64,000 bases of DNA from an uncultured Eubacteriales bacterium (GTDB lineage: Bacteria > Bacillota > Clostridia > Oscillospirales > Acutalibacteraceae). Of the stretch, positions 53,127 to 61,121 are shown piece by piece. Below the pieces are notes generated by a model, which was given only the letters and a program-made list of their open reading frames with translations, had not been told where the DNA came from and searched no databases. The first letter of the stretch is position 1. Every line of letters begins with the position of its first letter. The position numbers were made by a program, and so were the translations under genes. The stretch lies in assembly GCA_934464615.1 (NCBI GenBank), contig CAKSKA010000001.1, positions 62,001 to 126,000 of the forward strand, given 5' to 3'.

Positions 53127-53620
53127 ATGGCAAGTTTAAATATAGTAATGGTAGAGCGGAAATTCCGCAAAACACCGGCAATGTTGCGCGTACCTGCGCG
53201 GCAACGGGGGCGCGGCTTCATCTTGTAGGACCTTTGGGCTTTAAAATAGAGGATAAAAAACTTAAACGTGCGGGACTTGACTACTGGCATTTGCTTGATA
53301 TTTCTTATTACGATAATTTAAGCGATTTTTTTAAAAAGAACAAAGGAGAGTTTTACTTTTTTACCACAAAGGCGCTGCACACCCACACACAAATAAATTA
53401 TCCGGATAACTGTTATTTGTTTTTCGGAAAGGAAACGAAAGGCCTGCCCGAAACACTGCTGCTTGAAAACAGAGACAGGTGCGTGAGGATACCCATGATA
53501 AGCGATGCGCGAAGTCTTAATTTGTCAAATTCCGTGGCAATAGGGGTTTATGAGGTGCTGCGGCAGTGGGATTATCCGCTTTTGCAGAATTTCGGACAGC
53601 TGCACGAATATAAATGGTAA
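53127..53620 (+). pseudogene. trmL: trmL, tRNA (cytidine(34)-2'-O)-methyltransferase, frameshifted near codon 11
   Basis: A SPOUT enzyme that methylates the wobble base of tRNA-Leu. The ATG at 53127 after GGGAG encodes 'MASLNIVMVE', the normal N-terminus, but the next codons shift frame. The continuation 'EIPQNTGNVARTCAATGARLHLVGPLGF' and the rest (through 'FFGKETKGLPETLLL', 'IPMISDARSLNLSNSVAIGVYEVLRQ') is in the +1 frame relative to it. A single missing base near 53157 (GAGCGGAA where GAGCCGGAA is expected) explains it. With that base the protein would be 164 residues, the normal length. It may be a recent mutation or an assembly error. Confidence 0.85.
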
Positions 53621-53627
53621 AAAAGTG

Positions 53628-53655
53628 TTGAAAATTTACAAAATTGTGTTAAAAT
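53628..53655 (+). promoter_or_regulatory. pgk operon promoter
   Basis: TTGAAA (53628-53633), 16 bp, TAAAAT (53650-53655), 39 bp before the pgk start. Confidence 0.65.
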
Positions 53656-53694
53656 AATAATGTATGAAAATAAACGGATAAAGGAGTTTTTTCA

Positions 53695-54999
53695 ATGGAC
53701 GCACTCAACAAAAAAACTATTGAGGATATTGATGTTGCAGGCAAAAAAGTTCTTGTACGCTGCGATTTCAATGTTCCGATGAAAGACGGCAAAATCACAA
53801 GCGAAACACGCATTATCGGCGCGCTTCCGACAATTAAGTATTTGCTTGACCATAATGCAAAGGTAATCCTTTGCTCGCATATGGGTAAGCCGCACAGCAT
53901 TTTTACCGAGGGCTTCGGTCTTTCCAAAAAGGAAAAGAAAGCTGTAGAAGCTTTGCCCGAAAACGAGAGAGCTGCCGCAACCGCAAAGTATCTTGAAAAA
54001 GCAGCTGCGGAAGACGCAAAGAAATTTACTTTAAAACCCGTTGCGGATAAACTTAACGAATATCTTGACGGCAAGGTTACATTTGCTTCCGATATAATAG
54101 GCGACGACGCAAAAGCTAAGGTTGCCGCTTTAACAGACGGCAAGGCGGTATTGCTTGAGAATGTACGCTTTGACGCAAGAGAAACCAAGAACGATCCCGA
54201 GTTTGCAAAAGCGCTCGCTTCCCTGGCTGATATATATGTAAACGACGCATTCGGCACCGCACATCGCGCACACGCTTCAACCACCGGCGTTGCAGATTAT
54301 TTACCTGCAGTTTGCGGTTACCTTATCCAGAAAGAAATAACCGTTATGGGTAATGCGCTTGCAAATCCCGTGCGTCCTTTTGTTGCCGTACTCGGCGGTG
54401 CAAAGGTTTCGGATAAAATCGGCGTTATAGAAAACCTTATTGATAAGGTTGATACACTTATCATAGGCGGCGGTATGGCATATACGTTCTTCCGAGCACA
54501 AGGCTCTACAACAGGTACTTCGCTTTGCGAAGAAGATAAACTTGACTTGGCAAACAGCCTTATTGCAAAAGCAAGGGCAAAGGGCGTTAATTTCGTACTT
54601 CCCGTAGATAATATAGTAGGACGCGAGTATGATGAGAATACTGTAAATATGAGAATTTATTCCGACTCCATTCCGGACGGCTGGATGGGACTTGACATAG
54701 GACCTGTTACACAGGAACTTTTCTCAAAGACCATTCAGGGTGCAGGCACTGTTATATGGAACGGACCGATGGGCGTTTCCGAATGGAAGAACTTTGCCGC
54801 GGGAACAGAAGCGGTAGCTAAAGCTGTTGCTGAATCGGGCGCTATTTCCATCATCGGCGGCGGCGATTCCGCTGCTGCGGTACAAAACCTCGGTTATGCC
54901 GACAAAATGACTCATATTTCAACAGGTGGCGGCGCTTCGCTTGAATTCCTTGAGGGTAAGGAACTTCCCGGTATAGCGGCGCTTAACGATAAGGATTAG
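53695..54999 (+). CDS. pgk: Phosphoglycerate kinase
   Basis: A 434-residue glycolytic kinase making ATP from 1,3-bisphosphoglycerate. '[20 protein letters not shown]', '[45 protein letters not shown]' and the nucleotide site '[15 protein letters not shown]' are intact. An extra charged, helical segment of roughly 40 residues (about 68-110) follows 'CSHMGKP', so the protein is longer than the usual ~395. It heads pgk-tpiA-gpmI. Confidence 0.97.
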   Translation: MDALNKKTIEDIDVAGKKVLVRCDFNVPMKDGKITSETRIIGALPTIKYLLDHNAKVILCSHMGKPHSIFTEGFGLSKKEKKAVEALPENERAAATAKYLEKAAAEDAKKFTLKPVADKLNEYLDGKVTFASDIIGDDAKAKVAALTDGKAVLLENVRFDARETKNDPEFAKALASLADIYVNDAFGTAHRAHASTTGVADYLPAVCGYLIQKEITVMGNALANPVRPFVAVLGGAKVSDKIGVIENLIDKVDTLIIGGGMAYTFFRAQGSTTGTSLCEEDKLDLANSLIAKARAKGVNFVLPVDNIVGREYDENTVNMRIYSDSIPDGWMGLDIGPVTQELFSKTIQGAGTVIWNGPMGVSEWKNFAAGTEAVAKAVAESGAISIIGGGDSAAAVQNLGYADKMTHISTGGGASLEFLEGKELPGIAALNDKD

Positions 55000-55006
55000 T
55001 AAATTT

Positions 55007-55037
55007 AAAGGCTGACGAATTTTTCCGTCAGCCTTTT
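55007..55037 (+). terminator. Hairpin between pgk and tpiA
   Basis: AAAGGCTGACG and CGTCAGCCTTT form an 11-bp stem followed by four Ts, 16 bp before the tpiA ribosome region. It may be a partial terminator or mRNA-stabilising element that differentiates pgk from tpiA levels. Confidence 0.6.
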
Positions 55038-55055
55038 CGGATAGGAGATATTTAT

Positions 55056-55823
55056 ATGAATAAAGCTAAAAGAAAAACAGTTATTGCAGGTAACTGGAAA
55101 ATGAACAACACACCGGCACAGACAACAGAGCTTATCAATGCTATGAAACCCCTTGTTAAAGACGCTGACTGCGACGTTGTACTTTGCGTACCGTTTGTTG
55201 ATATTGCTGCCGCAACAAAAGCGGCTGAGAGCTCAAACATTAAAATCGGTGCCGAAAATGTGCATTTTAAGGCATCGGGAGCATATACCGGCGAAGTTTC
55301 CGCCGAAATGCTTACCGCGTGCGGCGTTGAATATGTTGTAATCGGTCACAGCGAAAGAAGAACTTACTTCGGCGAGACCGACCAGACCGTTAATCTGCGT
55401 ACTTTGGCTGCGCTTAACGCCGGACTTAAGGCAATTATTTGCGTAGGCGAAACATTAGAGCAGAGGGAACTCGGCTATACCGAAACTCTGCTTAAATTCC
55501 AGACAAAAATGGCGCTTACAAATGTTACGGGCGAGCAGCTTAAAAACGTAATTATAGCTTATGAGCCTGTTTGGGCAATAGGCACAGGCGTTACCGCTAC
55601 GGCAGAACAGGCAGACGAAGGCAACGGATATGTACGTGCGGCAATTGCGGAAGTTTTCGGCAATGACGCTGCAGAATCCGTTACGGTACAGTACGGCGGT
55701 TCTATGAATGCTAAGAATGCGGAAGAACTGCTCGGCAAAACAAATGTTGACGGCGGACTTATAGGCGGCGCATCTTTAAAGGCGGAAGATTTTTCCGTTA
55801 TAGTTAAAGCCGCTTCAAAATAA
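55056..55823 (+). CDS. tpiA: Triosephosphate isomerase
   Basis: A 255-residue TIM barrel interconverting dihydroxyacetone phosphate and glyceraldehyde 3-phosphate. 'AGNWKMNNT' (catalytic Lys), 'VVIGHSERRTYFGE' (catalytic His), 'IIAYEPVWAIGTGVTATAEQADE' (catalytic Glu) and 'QYGGSMNAKNAEELL' are intact. ATAGGAGA precedes the ATG. Middle gene of the glycolytic operon. Confidence 0.98.
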   Translation: MNKAKRKTVIAGNWKMNNTPAQTTELINAMKPLVKDADCDVVLCVPFVDIAAATKAAESSNIKIGAENVHFKASGAYTGEVSAEMLTACGVEYVVIGHSERRTYFGETDQTVNLRTLAALNAGLKAIICVGETLEQRELGYTETLLKFQTKMALTNVTGEQLKNVIIAYEPVWAIGTGVTATAEQADEGNGYVRAAIAEVFGNDAAESVTVQYGGSMNAKNAEELLGKTNVDGGLIGGASLKAEDFSVIVKAASK

Positions 55824-55838
55824 GAATGGGTGAAAAAT

Positions 55839-57371
55839 ATGAAAAAACCGGTTGTTTTAACAATTATGGACGGATTCGGTATAAATAAGGAGCATAAGGG
55901 CAATGCGATTTATGCTGCAAACACACCGCATCTTGACGAAATATTTAAGGATTGGCCTACAACCCAGATAGGCGCTTCGGGCATGGACGTAGGTCTGCCC
56001 GACGGACAAATGGGTAACAGCGAAGTCGGACACACAAATATCGGTGCCGGCAGAGTTGTTTATCAGGAACTTACCCGTATTACAAAATCAATAAAGGACG
56101 GGGACTTCTTTAAAAACGAGGCGTTTTTAAAGGCAGTGGAAAACGTAAAGAAAACCGGCGGTGCGCTGCACCTTATGGGACTTCTCTCAAACGGCGGCGT
56201 ACACAGCCATATTGAGCATATGTTTGCTTTGGTTGAACTTGCAAAACGCGAGGGAATTGAAAAAGTTTATATCCATGCTTTGCTTGACGGACGCGATGTT
56301 CCGCCGGCTTCCGCAGCGGATTTTATTGATGAAACAAATGCCGAATTAAAGGAAATCGGCATAGGAAAAATCGCTACCGTTATGGGCAGATTTTACGGTA
56401 TGGACCGCGACAACCGTTGGGAACGCGTAGGCAAGGCGTATGCCGCACTTGTATACGGTGAGGGTATTACCACCGACGATGCCGCAGCAGCCGTAAGGAA
56501 ATCATATACAGAGATTGACGCCGACGGCAAACATATAACCGACGAGTTTGTTCTGCCTACCGTAGTAAACGGTACCGAAAGGATTAAATCGGGCGACAGC
56601 GTTATATTCTTCAATTTCCGTCCCGACAGAGCAAGGGAAATTACCCGCACATTTGTAGATCCCGATTTTACGGGATTTGAAAGAAAAACAGGCAAACTTG
56701 ACCTTTGCTATGTTTGTATGACGCAGTACGACGCTTCTATGCCGAATGTTGAAGTTGCCTTTAAACCGGAATCGCTTGATAACACATTGGGCGAGTATCT
56801 TGCTAAAAACGATATGACGCAACTGCGTATTGCCGAAACAGAAAAGTATGCGCATGTAACCTTCTTTTTCAACGGCGGACGTGAGGTTGAATTTAAGGGT
56901 GAGGATAGAATTCTTGTTAATTCTCCGAAAGTTGCAACCTACGATTTACAGCCTGAGATGAGCGCCGTTCCGGTTTGCGATAAGGTTTGCGATGCTATTG
57001 AAAGCGGCAAGTATGATGTTGTTATATTGAATTTTGCAAACTGCGATATGGTAGGACACACAGGCGTGTTTGATGCGGCGGTAAAGGCTGTTGAAACGGT
57101 TGATACCTGCGTAGGACGCGTAAAGGATTCCACACTTAAAATGGGCGGTGTTATGTTGCTGACGGCAGACCACGGCAATGCAGACTGCATGGTAGCTCCG
57201 GACGGCTCTCCGTTTACGGCGCATACAACCAACCCCGTTCCGTTTGCCGTAATAGGCAGGCAGTGCAAACTGCGCAGCGACGGCAGACTCTGCGATATTT
57301 CACCTACAATATTAAAGCTGCTCGGCTTGCCGCAGCCCAAAGAAATGACGGGCATTTCTATAGTTGAATAG
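55839..57371 (+). CDS. gpmI: Cofactor-independent phosphoglycerate mutase (iPGM)
   Basis: A 510-residue Mn-dependent phosphoglycerate mutase of the alkaline phosphatase superfamily: 'LTIMDGFGINKEHKGNAI', 'GQMGNSEVGHTNIGAG' (phosphoserine site), 'HALLDGRDVPP', 'FYGMDRDNRWER', 'NFRPDRAREITR', 'NCDMVGHTG' and 'LTADHGNADCM'. Start at 55839. It ends the pgk-tpiA-gpmI operon at the terminator shared in sequence with the far side of the toxin cassette. Confidence 0.97.
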   Translation: MKKPVVLTIMDGFGINKEHKGNAIYAANTPHLDEIFKDWPTTQIGASGMDVGLPDGQMGNSEVGHTNIGAGRVVYQELTRITKSIKDGDFFKNEAFLKAVENVKKTGGALHLMGLLSNGGVHSHIEHMFALVELAKREGIEKVYIHALLDGRDVPPASAADFIDETNAELKEIGIGKIATVMGRFYGMDRDNRWERVGKAYAALVYGEGITTDDAAAAVRKSYTEIDADGKHITDEFVLPTVVNGTERIKSGDSVIFFNFRPDRAREITRTFVDPDFTGFERKTGKLDLCYVCMTQYDASMPNVEVAFKPESLDNTLGEYLAKNDMTQLRIAETEKYAHVTFFFNGGREVEFKGEDRILVNSPKVATYDLQPEMSAVPVCDKVCDAIESGKYDVVILNFANCDMVGHTGVFDAAVKAVETVDTCVGRVKDSTLKMGGVMLLTADHGNADCMVAPDGSPFTAHTTNPVPFAVIGRQCKLRSDGRLCDISPTILKLLGLPQPKEMTGISIVE

Positions 57372-57403
57372 GAATTGCGTAAGAATAAAGGGCTTTTAAA
57401 ATG

Positions 57404-57444
57404 AAATACGCCCCAAAAGTATAACACTTTTGGGGCGTATTTTT
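57404..57444. terminator. Terminator hairpin, left copy of a 41-bp direct repeat
   Basis: A perfect 17-bp stem (AAATACGCCCCAAAAGT and its complement) around the loop ATAAC with a T tract. It terminates gpmI, and from the other strand the XRE gene. The same 41 bp, loop included, occur at 59270-59310 in the same orientation, bracketing the toxin cassette. Confidence 0.95.
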
Positions 57445-57474
57445 ATCTGTACTTATCCTGACGAACAGTAAAAA

Positions 57475-58131
57475 TTATTTTTCAACAACATCTTTAACGA
57501 TTTTGTCAAAATATTTGGATACTATGTGCAGACAAAATTCTTTCATCAAGGTCTCGTTTTCCTGCTTACTGCCATATATTTTGCCTGTTATCGGTGATTC
57601 CAATTCAACCATAAAATTCTGTAATATTGCCATAAAATCTTTTCCTGCAATAATATCCTTATATCGTTTAATGTACTGCACCAGTATGCCAAAGCGCTCG
57701 TGCGACAGTAAAGAATTTACTATTTCCAAAGTTTCTTTTGCATTGTTCATATTATATGGCAAAACATCTTTTTCAAAATCAAGCCCAAGTTTTTCACAAT
57801 CATCTCTCATAAAGTTGCCTTTGCCTTGTGCTAATAATTGTAACCCCAGAAAATACTTTGTTGTGTTGTCGCTAAGTCCTAATTGATTTGCCGTCTTTTC
57901 GGCAATTTTGTCCTCGCGAATATCACTGTTCCCAATTAAGTAATCACAAGAAACTCCAAGATACTTTGCCATTTTCCCGGCAAGAATAATATCCGGATTG
58001 CGTTTTCCCAATACATAGAAGTTGATACTCTGCCGTGAACATTCAACAGCATCGGCAAACGCACCTTGCGATATGCCTTTTTCAATTAGTAATTGTTCTA
58101 ATCTTTTTCCGAAAATTTGTTGCGTCGGCAT
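57475..58131 (-). CDS. XRE-family transcriptional regulator of the toxin cassette
   Basis: A 218-residue regulator. The N-terminal Cro/CI-type helix-turn-helix ('FGKRLEQLLIEKGISQGAFADAVECSRQSINFYVLGKRNPD') is followed by a long helical region without a recognised family. Start at 58131 follows AAAGGGA. It is divergent from the toxin gene, with TGTAGC/GCTACA repeats and the toxin promoter between them, so it probably controls the toxin gene. Its terminator is the left copy of the 41-bp repeat. Confidence 0.85.
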   Translation of the reverse strand: MPTQQIFGKRLEQLLIEKGISQGAFADAVECSRQSINFYVLGKRNPDIILAGKMAKYLGVSCDYLIGNSDIREDKIAEKTANQLGLSDNTTKYFLGLQLLAQGKGNFMRDDCEKLGLDFEKDVLPYNMNNAKETLEIVNSLLSHERFGILVQYIKRYKDIIAGKDFMAILQNFMVELESPITGKIYGSKQENETLMKEFCLHIVSKYFDKIVKDVVEK

Positions 58132-58156
58132 GGGTATAGTCCCTTTCTGTATATAT

Positions 58157-58186
58157 TTGTAGCGTAACAATATTTTTTGCTACAAA
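58157..58186. promoter_or_regulatory. Inverted repeat, candidate XRE operator
   Basis: TTTGTAGC (58157-58164) and GCTACAAA (58179-58186), perfect 8-bp arms with 14 bp between. Another TGTAGC at 58206-58211 lies within the toxin promoter spacer, and ACAAC-A-GTTGT follows just downstream of its -10 box. Confidence 0.6.
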
Positions 58187-58189
58187 CAG

Positions 58190-58218
58190 TTGACAAATAA
58201 ATATCTGTAGCATATAAT
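58190..58218 (+). promoter_or_regulatory. Toxin gene promoter
   Basis: Fully consensus TTGACA (58190-58195), 17 bp, TATAAT (58213-58218), interleaved with TGTAGC half-sites. Such a strong promoter implies tight repression. Confidence 0.85.
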
Positions 58219-58313
58219 ATATTATAGCAACAACAGTTGTCTGTGTCAAGTCTTGCAGATTAAGTTTTGCACTTGTTAAAAAGATTATGATATAACGGGA
58301 AGAGGCAAACAAA

Positions 58314-58880
58314 TTGAGTTTAGAAACGGCCGTATTAGTTGCGGCGATAAACGGTGACAAGTTAGCACCGAAACTATCAGAAAGTATTAATTATAAACAT
58401 TGGCTTTCTATTGAGGATATGAGACGATGTTTGCCGTGTGCCGAAAATCATGGAAAAATTTATCTAATGGAAGAAATAGCAGAACCTCGTACGCCTTTGC
58501 ATCGTAACTGCCGTCGCTACCTTGAAAAAATGATAACGATAGACGCCGGAACAGCTACGGTAAATGGCACCGAAGGGGCGGATTGGACATTAAAATATGA
58601 CGGTAAATTGCCAAATTACTATGTTACAAAAAAATATGCAAACGAAAAAGGGTGGAAAGCAGGAAAATGGTTGTCCGATTTTGTACCCACCGTGATGATG
58701 ACCGGTGGAATTTATAGGAATGACGATAAACACTTACCGCAAAAAAATGGTAGGATTTGGTATGAGGCAGACATTAACTATAAATCAGGAAAGCGAAACA
58801 AACAGCGTGTAGTATGGTCTAATGATGGCTTAATATTTGTCACATATGACCACTACAAAACATTTTATGAAATTGTATAA
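58314..58880 (+). CDS. Barnase-family ribonuclease toxin with MuF-like zinc module
   Basis: A 188-residue protein. Residues ~90-188 match barnase/microbial RNase: 'KLPNYYVTKKYANEKGW', 'GGIYRNDDKHLPQKNGRIWYEADINY', 'GKRNKQRVVWSNDGLIFVTYDHYKTF'. All barnase catalytic positions are kept (K106, E151, R161, R165, H180). Residues ~36-72 ('CLPCAENHGKIY', 'PRTPLHRNCRRYL') carry C39, C42, H63 and C66 in the pattern of phage MuF/minor-head proteins. No secretion signal is visible. TTG start, 8 nt after AAGAGG. The barstar-like gene begins 11 bp after its stop. Confidence 0.9.
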   Translation: MSLETAVLVAAINGDKLAPKLSESINYKHWLSIEDMRRCLPCAENHGKIYLMEEIAEPRTPLHRNCRRYLEKMITIDAGTATVNGTEGADWTLKYDGKLPNYYVTKKYANEKGWKAGKWLSDFVPTVMMTGGIYRNDDKHLPQKNGRIWYEADINYKSGKRNKQRVVWSNDGLIFVTYDHYKTFYEIV

Positions 58881-58891
58881 AGGTGAAAAAT

Positions 58892-59176
58892 ATGAAAATC
58901 ATTGAGTTGGATTTAACCGGATGCAGCTGCTTGTACGACATACATGAAAGAATTAAAAATGCATTTGATTTCGACAATGAATATGGTCATAATTGGAGTG
59001 CTTTTTGGGATATGCTATGGAGCGAGTGCGACGCTGACAAAATAATAATCAAGGGTGAGAACACTTTACCAAGCGAACTCGATGAAACAATCGCAAAGCT
59101 TCATGAAATATTGGAAAGAAACAAAATTGAGCGAGCGACGTTTGATTGGCCGTTTGATTATGAAATAATTTGTTAG
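58892..59176 (+). CDS. Barstar-like ribonuclease inhibitor (immunity/antitoxin)
   Basis: A 94-residue protein matching barstar (Barstar family): 'MKIIELDLTGCSCLYDIHERIKNAFDF' like the N-terminal strand and helix, and 'YGHNWSAFWDMLW' in place of barstar's 'YGENLDALWDCL', including the aspartate that plugs the barnase active site. Start at 58892 follows AAAGGTG. It is co-transcribed with the barnase-like gene, so it should neutralise it. An expected partner, not yet shown to bind it. Confidence 0.9.
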   Translation: MKIIELDLTGCSCLYDIHERIKNAFDFDNEYGHNWSAFWDMLWSECDADKIIIKGENTLPSELDETIAKLHEILERNKIERATFDWPFDYEIIC

Positions 59177-59269
59177 AAATAATAACAGACAAGATAAAAA
59201 GCTGTTGTATACTGATTGCATTGCTTTATCTGTTGCATAGCATAATTTTTTGTTTTGTCGTAAATAAAA

Positions 59270-59310
59270 AAATACGCCCCAAAAGTATAACACTTTTGGG
59301 GCGTATTTTT
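59270..59310. terminator. Terminator hairpin, right copy of the 41-bp direct repeat
   Basis: Identical to 57404-57444 over 41 bp, including the asymmetric loop ATAAC, in direct orientation. It ends the toxin-antitoxin transcript on the plus strand and kdgK on the minus strand. Confidence 0.95.
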
Positions 59311-59327
59311 TATATTTTTGTGTTAAT

Positions 59328-60350
59328 TCAGCGTTGCACTCTGCCGGAGCCGTCGCCCTTTGCAAGTTTTTCAACTTCGCTTACGGTTACACGGTTAAAG
59401 TCACCCTCTACCGAATGTTTAAGGGCAGATGCCGCAACCGCAAATTCAATGGCATCGGCAGTGTTTTTACCGGAAAGCAGAGCATAAATAAGTCCGCCGC
59501 CGAAACTGTCGCCGCCGCCTACACGGTCGACAATATGCAGGTGATATTCTTTTGAGAAGCAGTAATCTTTGCCGTCGTAAAGCATACCGGCCCAATTATT
59601 GTCCGAAGCGGAAATAGACGTGCGCAATGTAATTGCAACCTTTTCAAAATTAAACTTTTCCGCCAACTGTTTGGCAACGGATTTATAACCTTCCTTATTT
59701 AATTTGCCGCCGTAAATATCTGTGTTTTCCGCCTCAATACCAAATACGTCTTTGGCGTCCTCTTCGTTGGAAATACAAACATCAACATATTTGCAAAGTT
59801 CGCTCATAGCGGCATTTGCTTCCTGTCTTGTCCACAATTTACCGCGGTAGTTTAAATCACAGGAAATTTTAACACCGTGGTTTTTAGCGGCAATGCACGC
59901 CTGTTTGCATATTTCCACCATATTACCGCCGAGCGCGGGGGTTATTCCTGTAAAGTGGAACCAATCGGCACCGTCAAATATTTCATCCCAATTAAAATCT
60001 TCCGGAACGGCCTTTTGTATTGCTGAGCCTGCGCGGTCATAAATACATACGCTTCCGCGCTGAGAGGCGCCCTTTTCAAGGTAATATATACCAACCCTGT
60101 CGCCGCCGCGCGTAATGTGCGATGTATCTACACCGAAATACCTTAACGAATTTACAGCCGCCTGACCTATTGCGTGTTCCGGCAACTTTGTTACAAAGGA
60201 AGCGTCCATGCCGAAATTCGCAAGGGAAACCGCAACATTTGCTTCACCGCCGCCGAATGTGGCTTGCAGTTGATCGTTTTGGAAAAACCTGTAGTATCCG
60301 TTTGGTGCCAAACGGAGCATTATTTCACCGAAAGTAACTATTTTAGCCAT
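59328..60350 (-). CDS. kdgK: 2-dehydro-3-deoxygluconokinase (PfkB sugar kinase)
   Basis: A 340-residue PfkB-family kinase, best matching KDG kinase by context and 'KIVTFGEIMLRLAPNGYYRF'. Conserved 'TFGGGEANVAVSLANFGMD', 'SCDLNYRGKLW' and 'VDRVGGGDSFGGGLIYALL' (catalytic Asp) are present. It phosphorylates KDG to KDPG, the substrate of Eda encoded upstream in the same operon. Start at 60350 follows TAAGGAG and overlaps the eda stop by 8 bp. Confidence 0.9.
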   Translation of the reverse strand: MAKIVTFGEIMLRLAPNGYYRFFQNDQLQATFGGGEANVAVSLANFGMDASFVTKLPEHAIGQAAVNSLRYFGVDTSHITRGGDRVGIYYLEKGASQRGSVCIYDRAGSAIQKAVPEDFNWDEIFDGADWFHFTGITPALGGNMVEICKQACIAAKNHGVKISCDLNYRGKLWTRQEANAAMSELCKYVDVCISNEEDAKDVFGIEAENTDIYGGKLNKEGYKSVAKQLAEKFNFEKVAITLRTSISASDNNWAGMLYDGKDYCFSKEYHLHIVDRVGGGDSFGGGLIYALLSGKNTADAIEFAVAASALKHSVEGDFNRVTVSEVEKLAKGDGSGRVQR

Positions 60351-60990
60351 TGTTTCTGCACTCCTTAACAATTTTTACCGATTTTTCGCACAAAGCGGTT
60401 ATTTCATCAAATTTACCGTTATCAATTAAATCGGCTGTTACCATATAAGAGCCGCCGCAGGCACATATTACCGGACAGGATATATATTCCGCAAGATTTT
60501 TAAGCGAGATACCGCCTGTGGGCATTACTTTAAACATGGGGAACGGCGCACTCATGGCTTTGATCTTTGCAAGTCCGCCGGATTGTTCGGCAGGGAAGAA
60601 CTTAAGCACCTTAAGTCCGAGTTTATATGCCGTGTGGTAATCCGTAGGAGTAGTGCAGCCGGGGAAAATATCAATATTCCTGCTTTGCGCGTACTTTACA
60701 AGTTCCGTATCAAGTCCCGGTGTTACAATAAATTTTGCACCGGCATTGATTGCTTGGTCAATCTGTTCTGTTGTAAGAACCGTTCCGGCACCTACAGCCA
60801 TTTCGGGATGTGCCTTGCTCATAATTTCAATTGCTTTTGCCGCGCCTGCCGCACGGAATGTAACTTCCGCCACGGGAACACCGCCTGCACACAACGCGTC
60901 TGCCAACGGCTTAGCGTCACGCTCGGGATTGTTCAGTTTAATTACCGGAACAACACCGATTTCGGTTACTTTGTCTGCTATGTAACTCAT
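60343..60990 (-). CDS. eda: KDPG/KHG aldolase
   Basis: A 215-residue class I aldolase cleaving KDPG to pyruvate and glyceraldehyde 3-phosphate. 'VPVAEVTFR' (Glu), 'AVGAGTVLTTEQ', 'FIVTPGLD' and 'LKVLKFFPAEQSGG' (Schiff-base Lys) are intact. First gene of eda-kdgK, which completes hexuronate breakdown and links to the nearby beta-helix and glycoside hydrolase genes. GAGGTG precedes the ATG. Confidence 0.95.
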   Translation of the reverse strand: MSYIADKVTEIGVVPVIKLNNPERDAKPLADALCAGGVPVAEVTFRAAGAAKAIEIMSKAHPEMAVGAGTVLTTEQIDQAINAGAKFIVTPGLDTELVKYAQSRNIDIFPGCTTPTDYHTAYKLGLKVLKFFPAEQSGGLAKIKAMSAPFPMFKVMPTGGISLKNLAEYISCPVICACGGSYMVTADLIDNGKFDEITALCEKSVKIVKECRNNG

Positions 60991-61021
60991 TTAAAACACC
61001 TCTTAAGTATTTACATATATG

Positions 61022-61064
61022 TTATACAAGGTATGGAAAATATATATGTATTTATCTTGTACAA
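61022..61064. promoter_or_regulatory. Inverted repeat upstream of eda-kdgK
   Basis: TTATACAAG (61022-61030) and CTTGTACAA (61056-61064): arms matching at 8 of 9 positions, 25 bp apart. The motif resembles operators of GntR/FCD-type sugar-acid regulators (inference); no such regulator gene is in the window. Confidence 0.4.
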
Positions 61065-61121
61065 CACAATGATAATATTTTACGTCGAGGCAGTCAACAA
61101 CGATATTACGAAATATGCAAA

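Noticed and set aside
53649..54284. A 211-codon minus-strand frame opposite pgk
   Set aside because: Antisense shadow of phosphoglycerate kinase, with no domain recognised.
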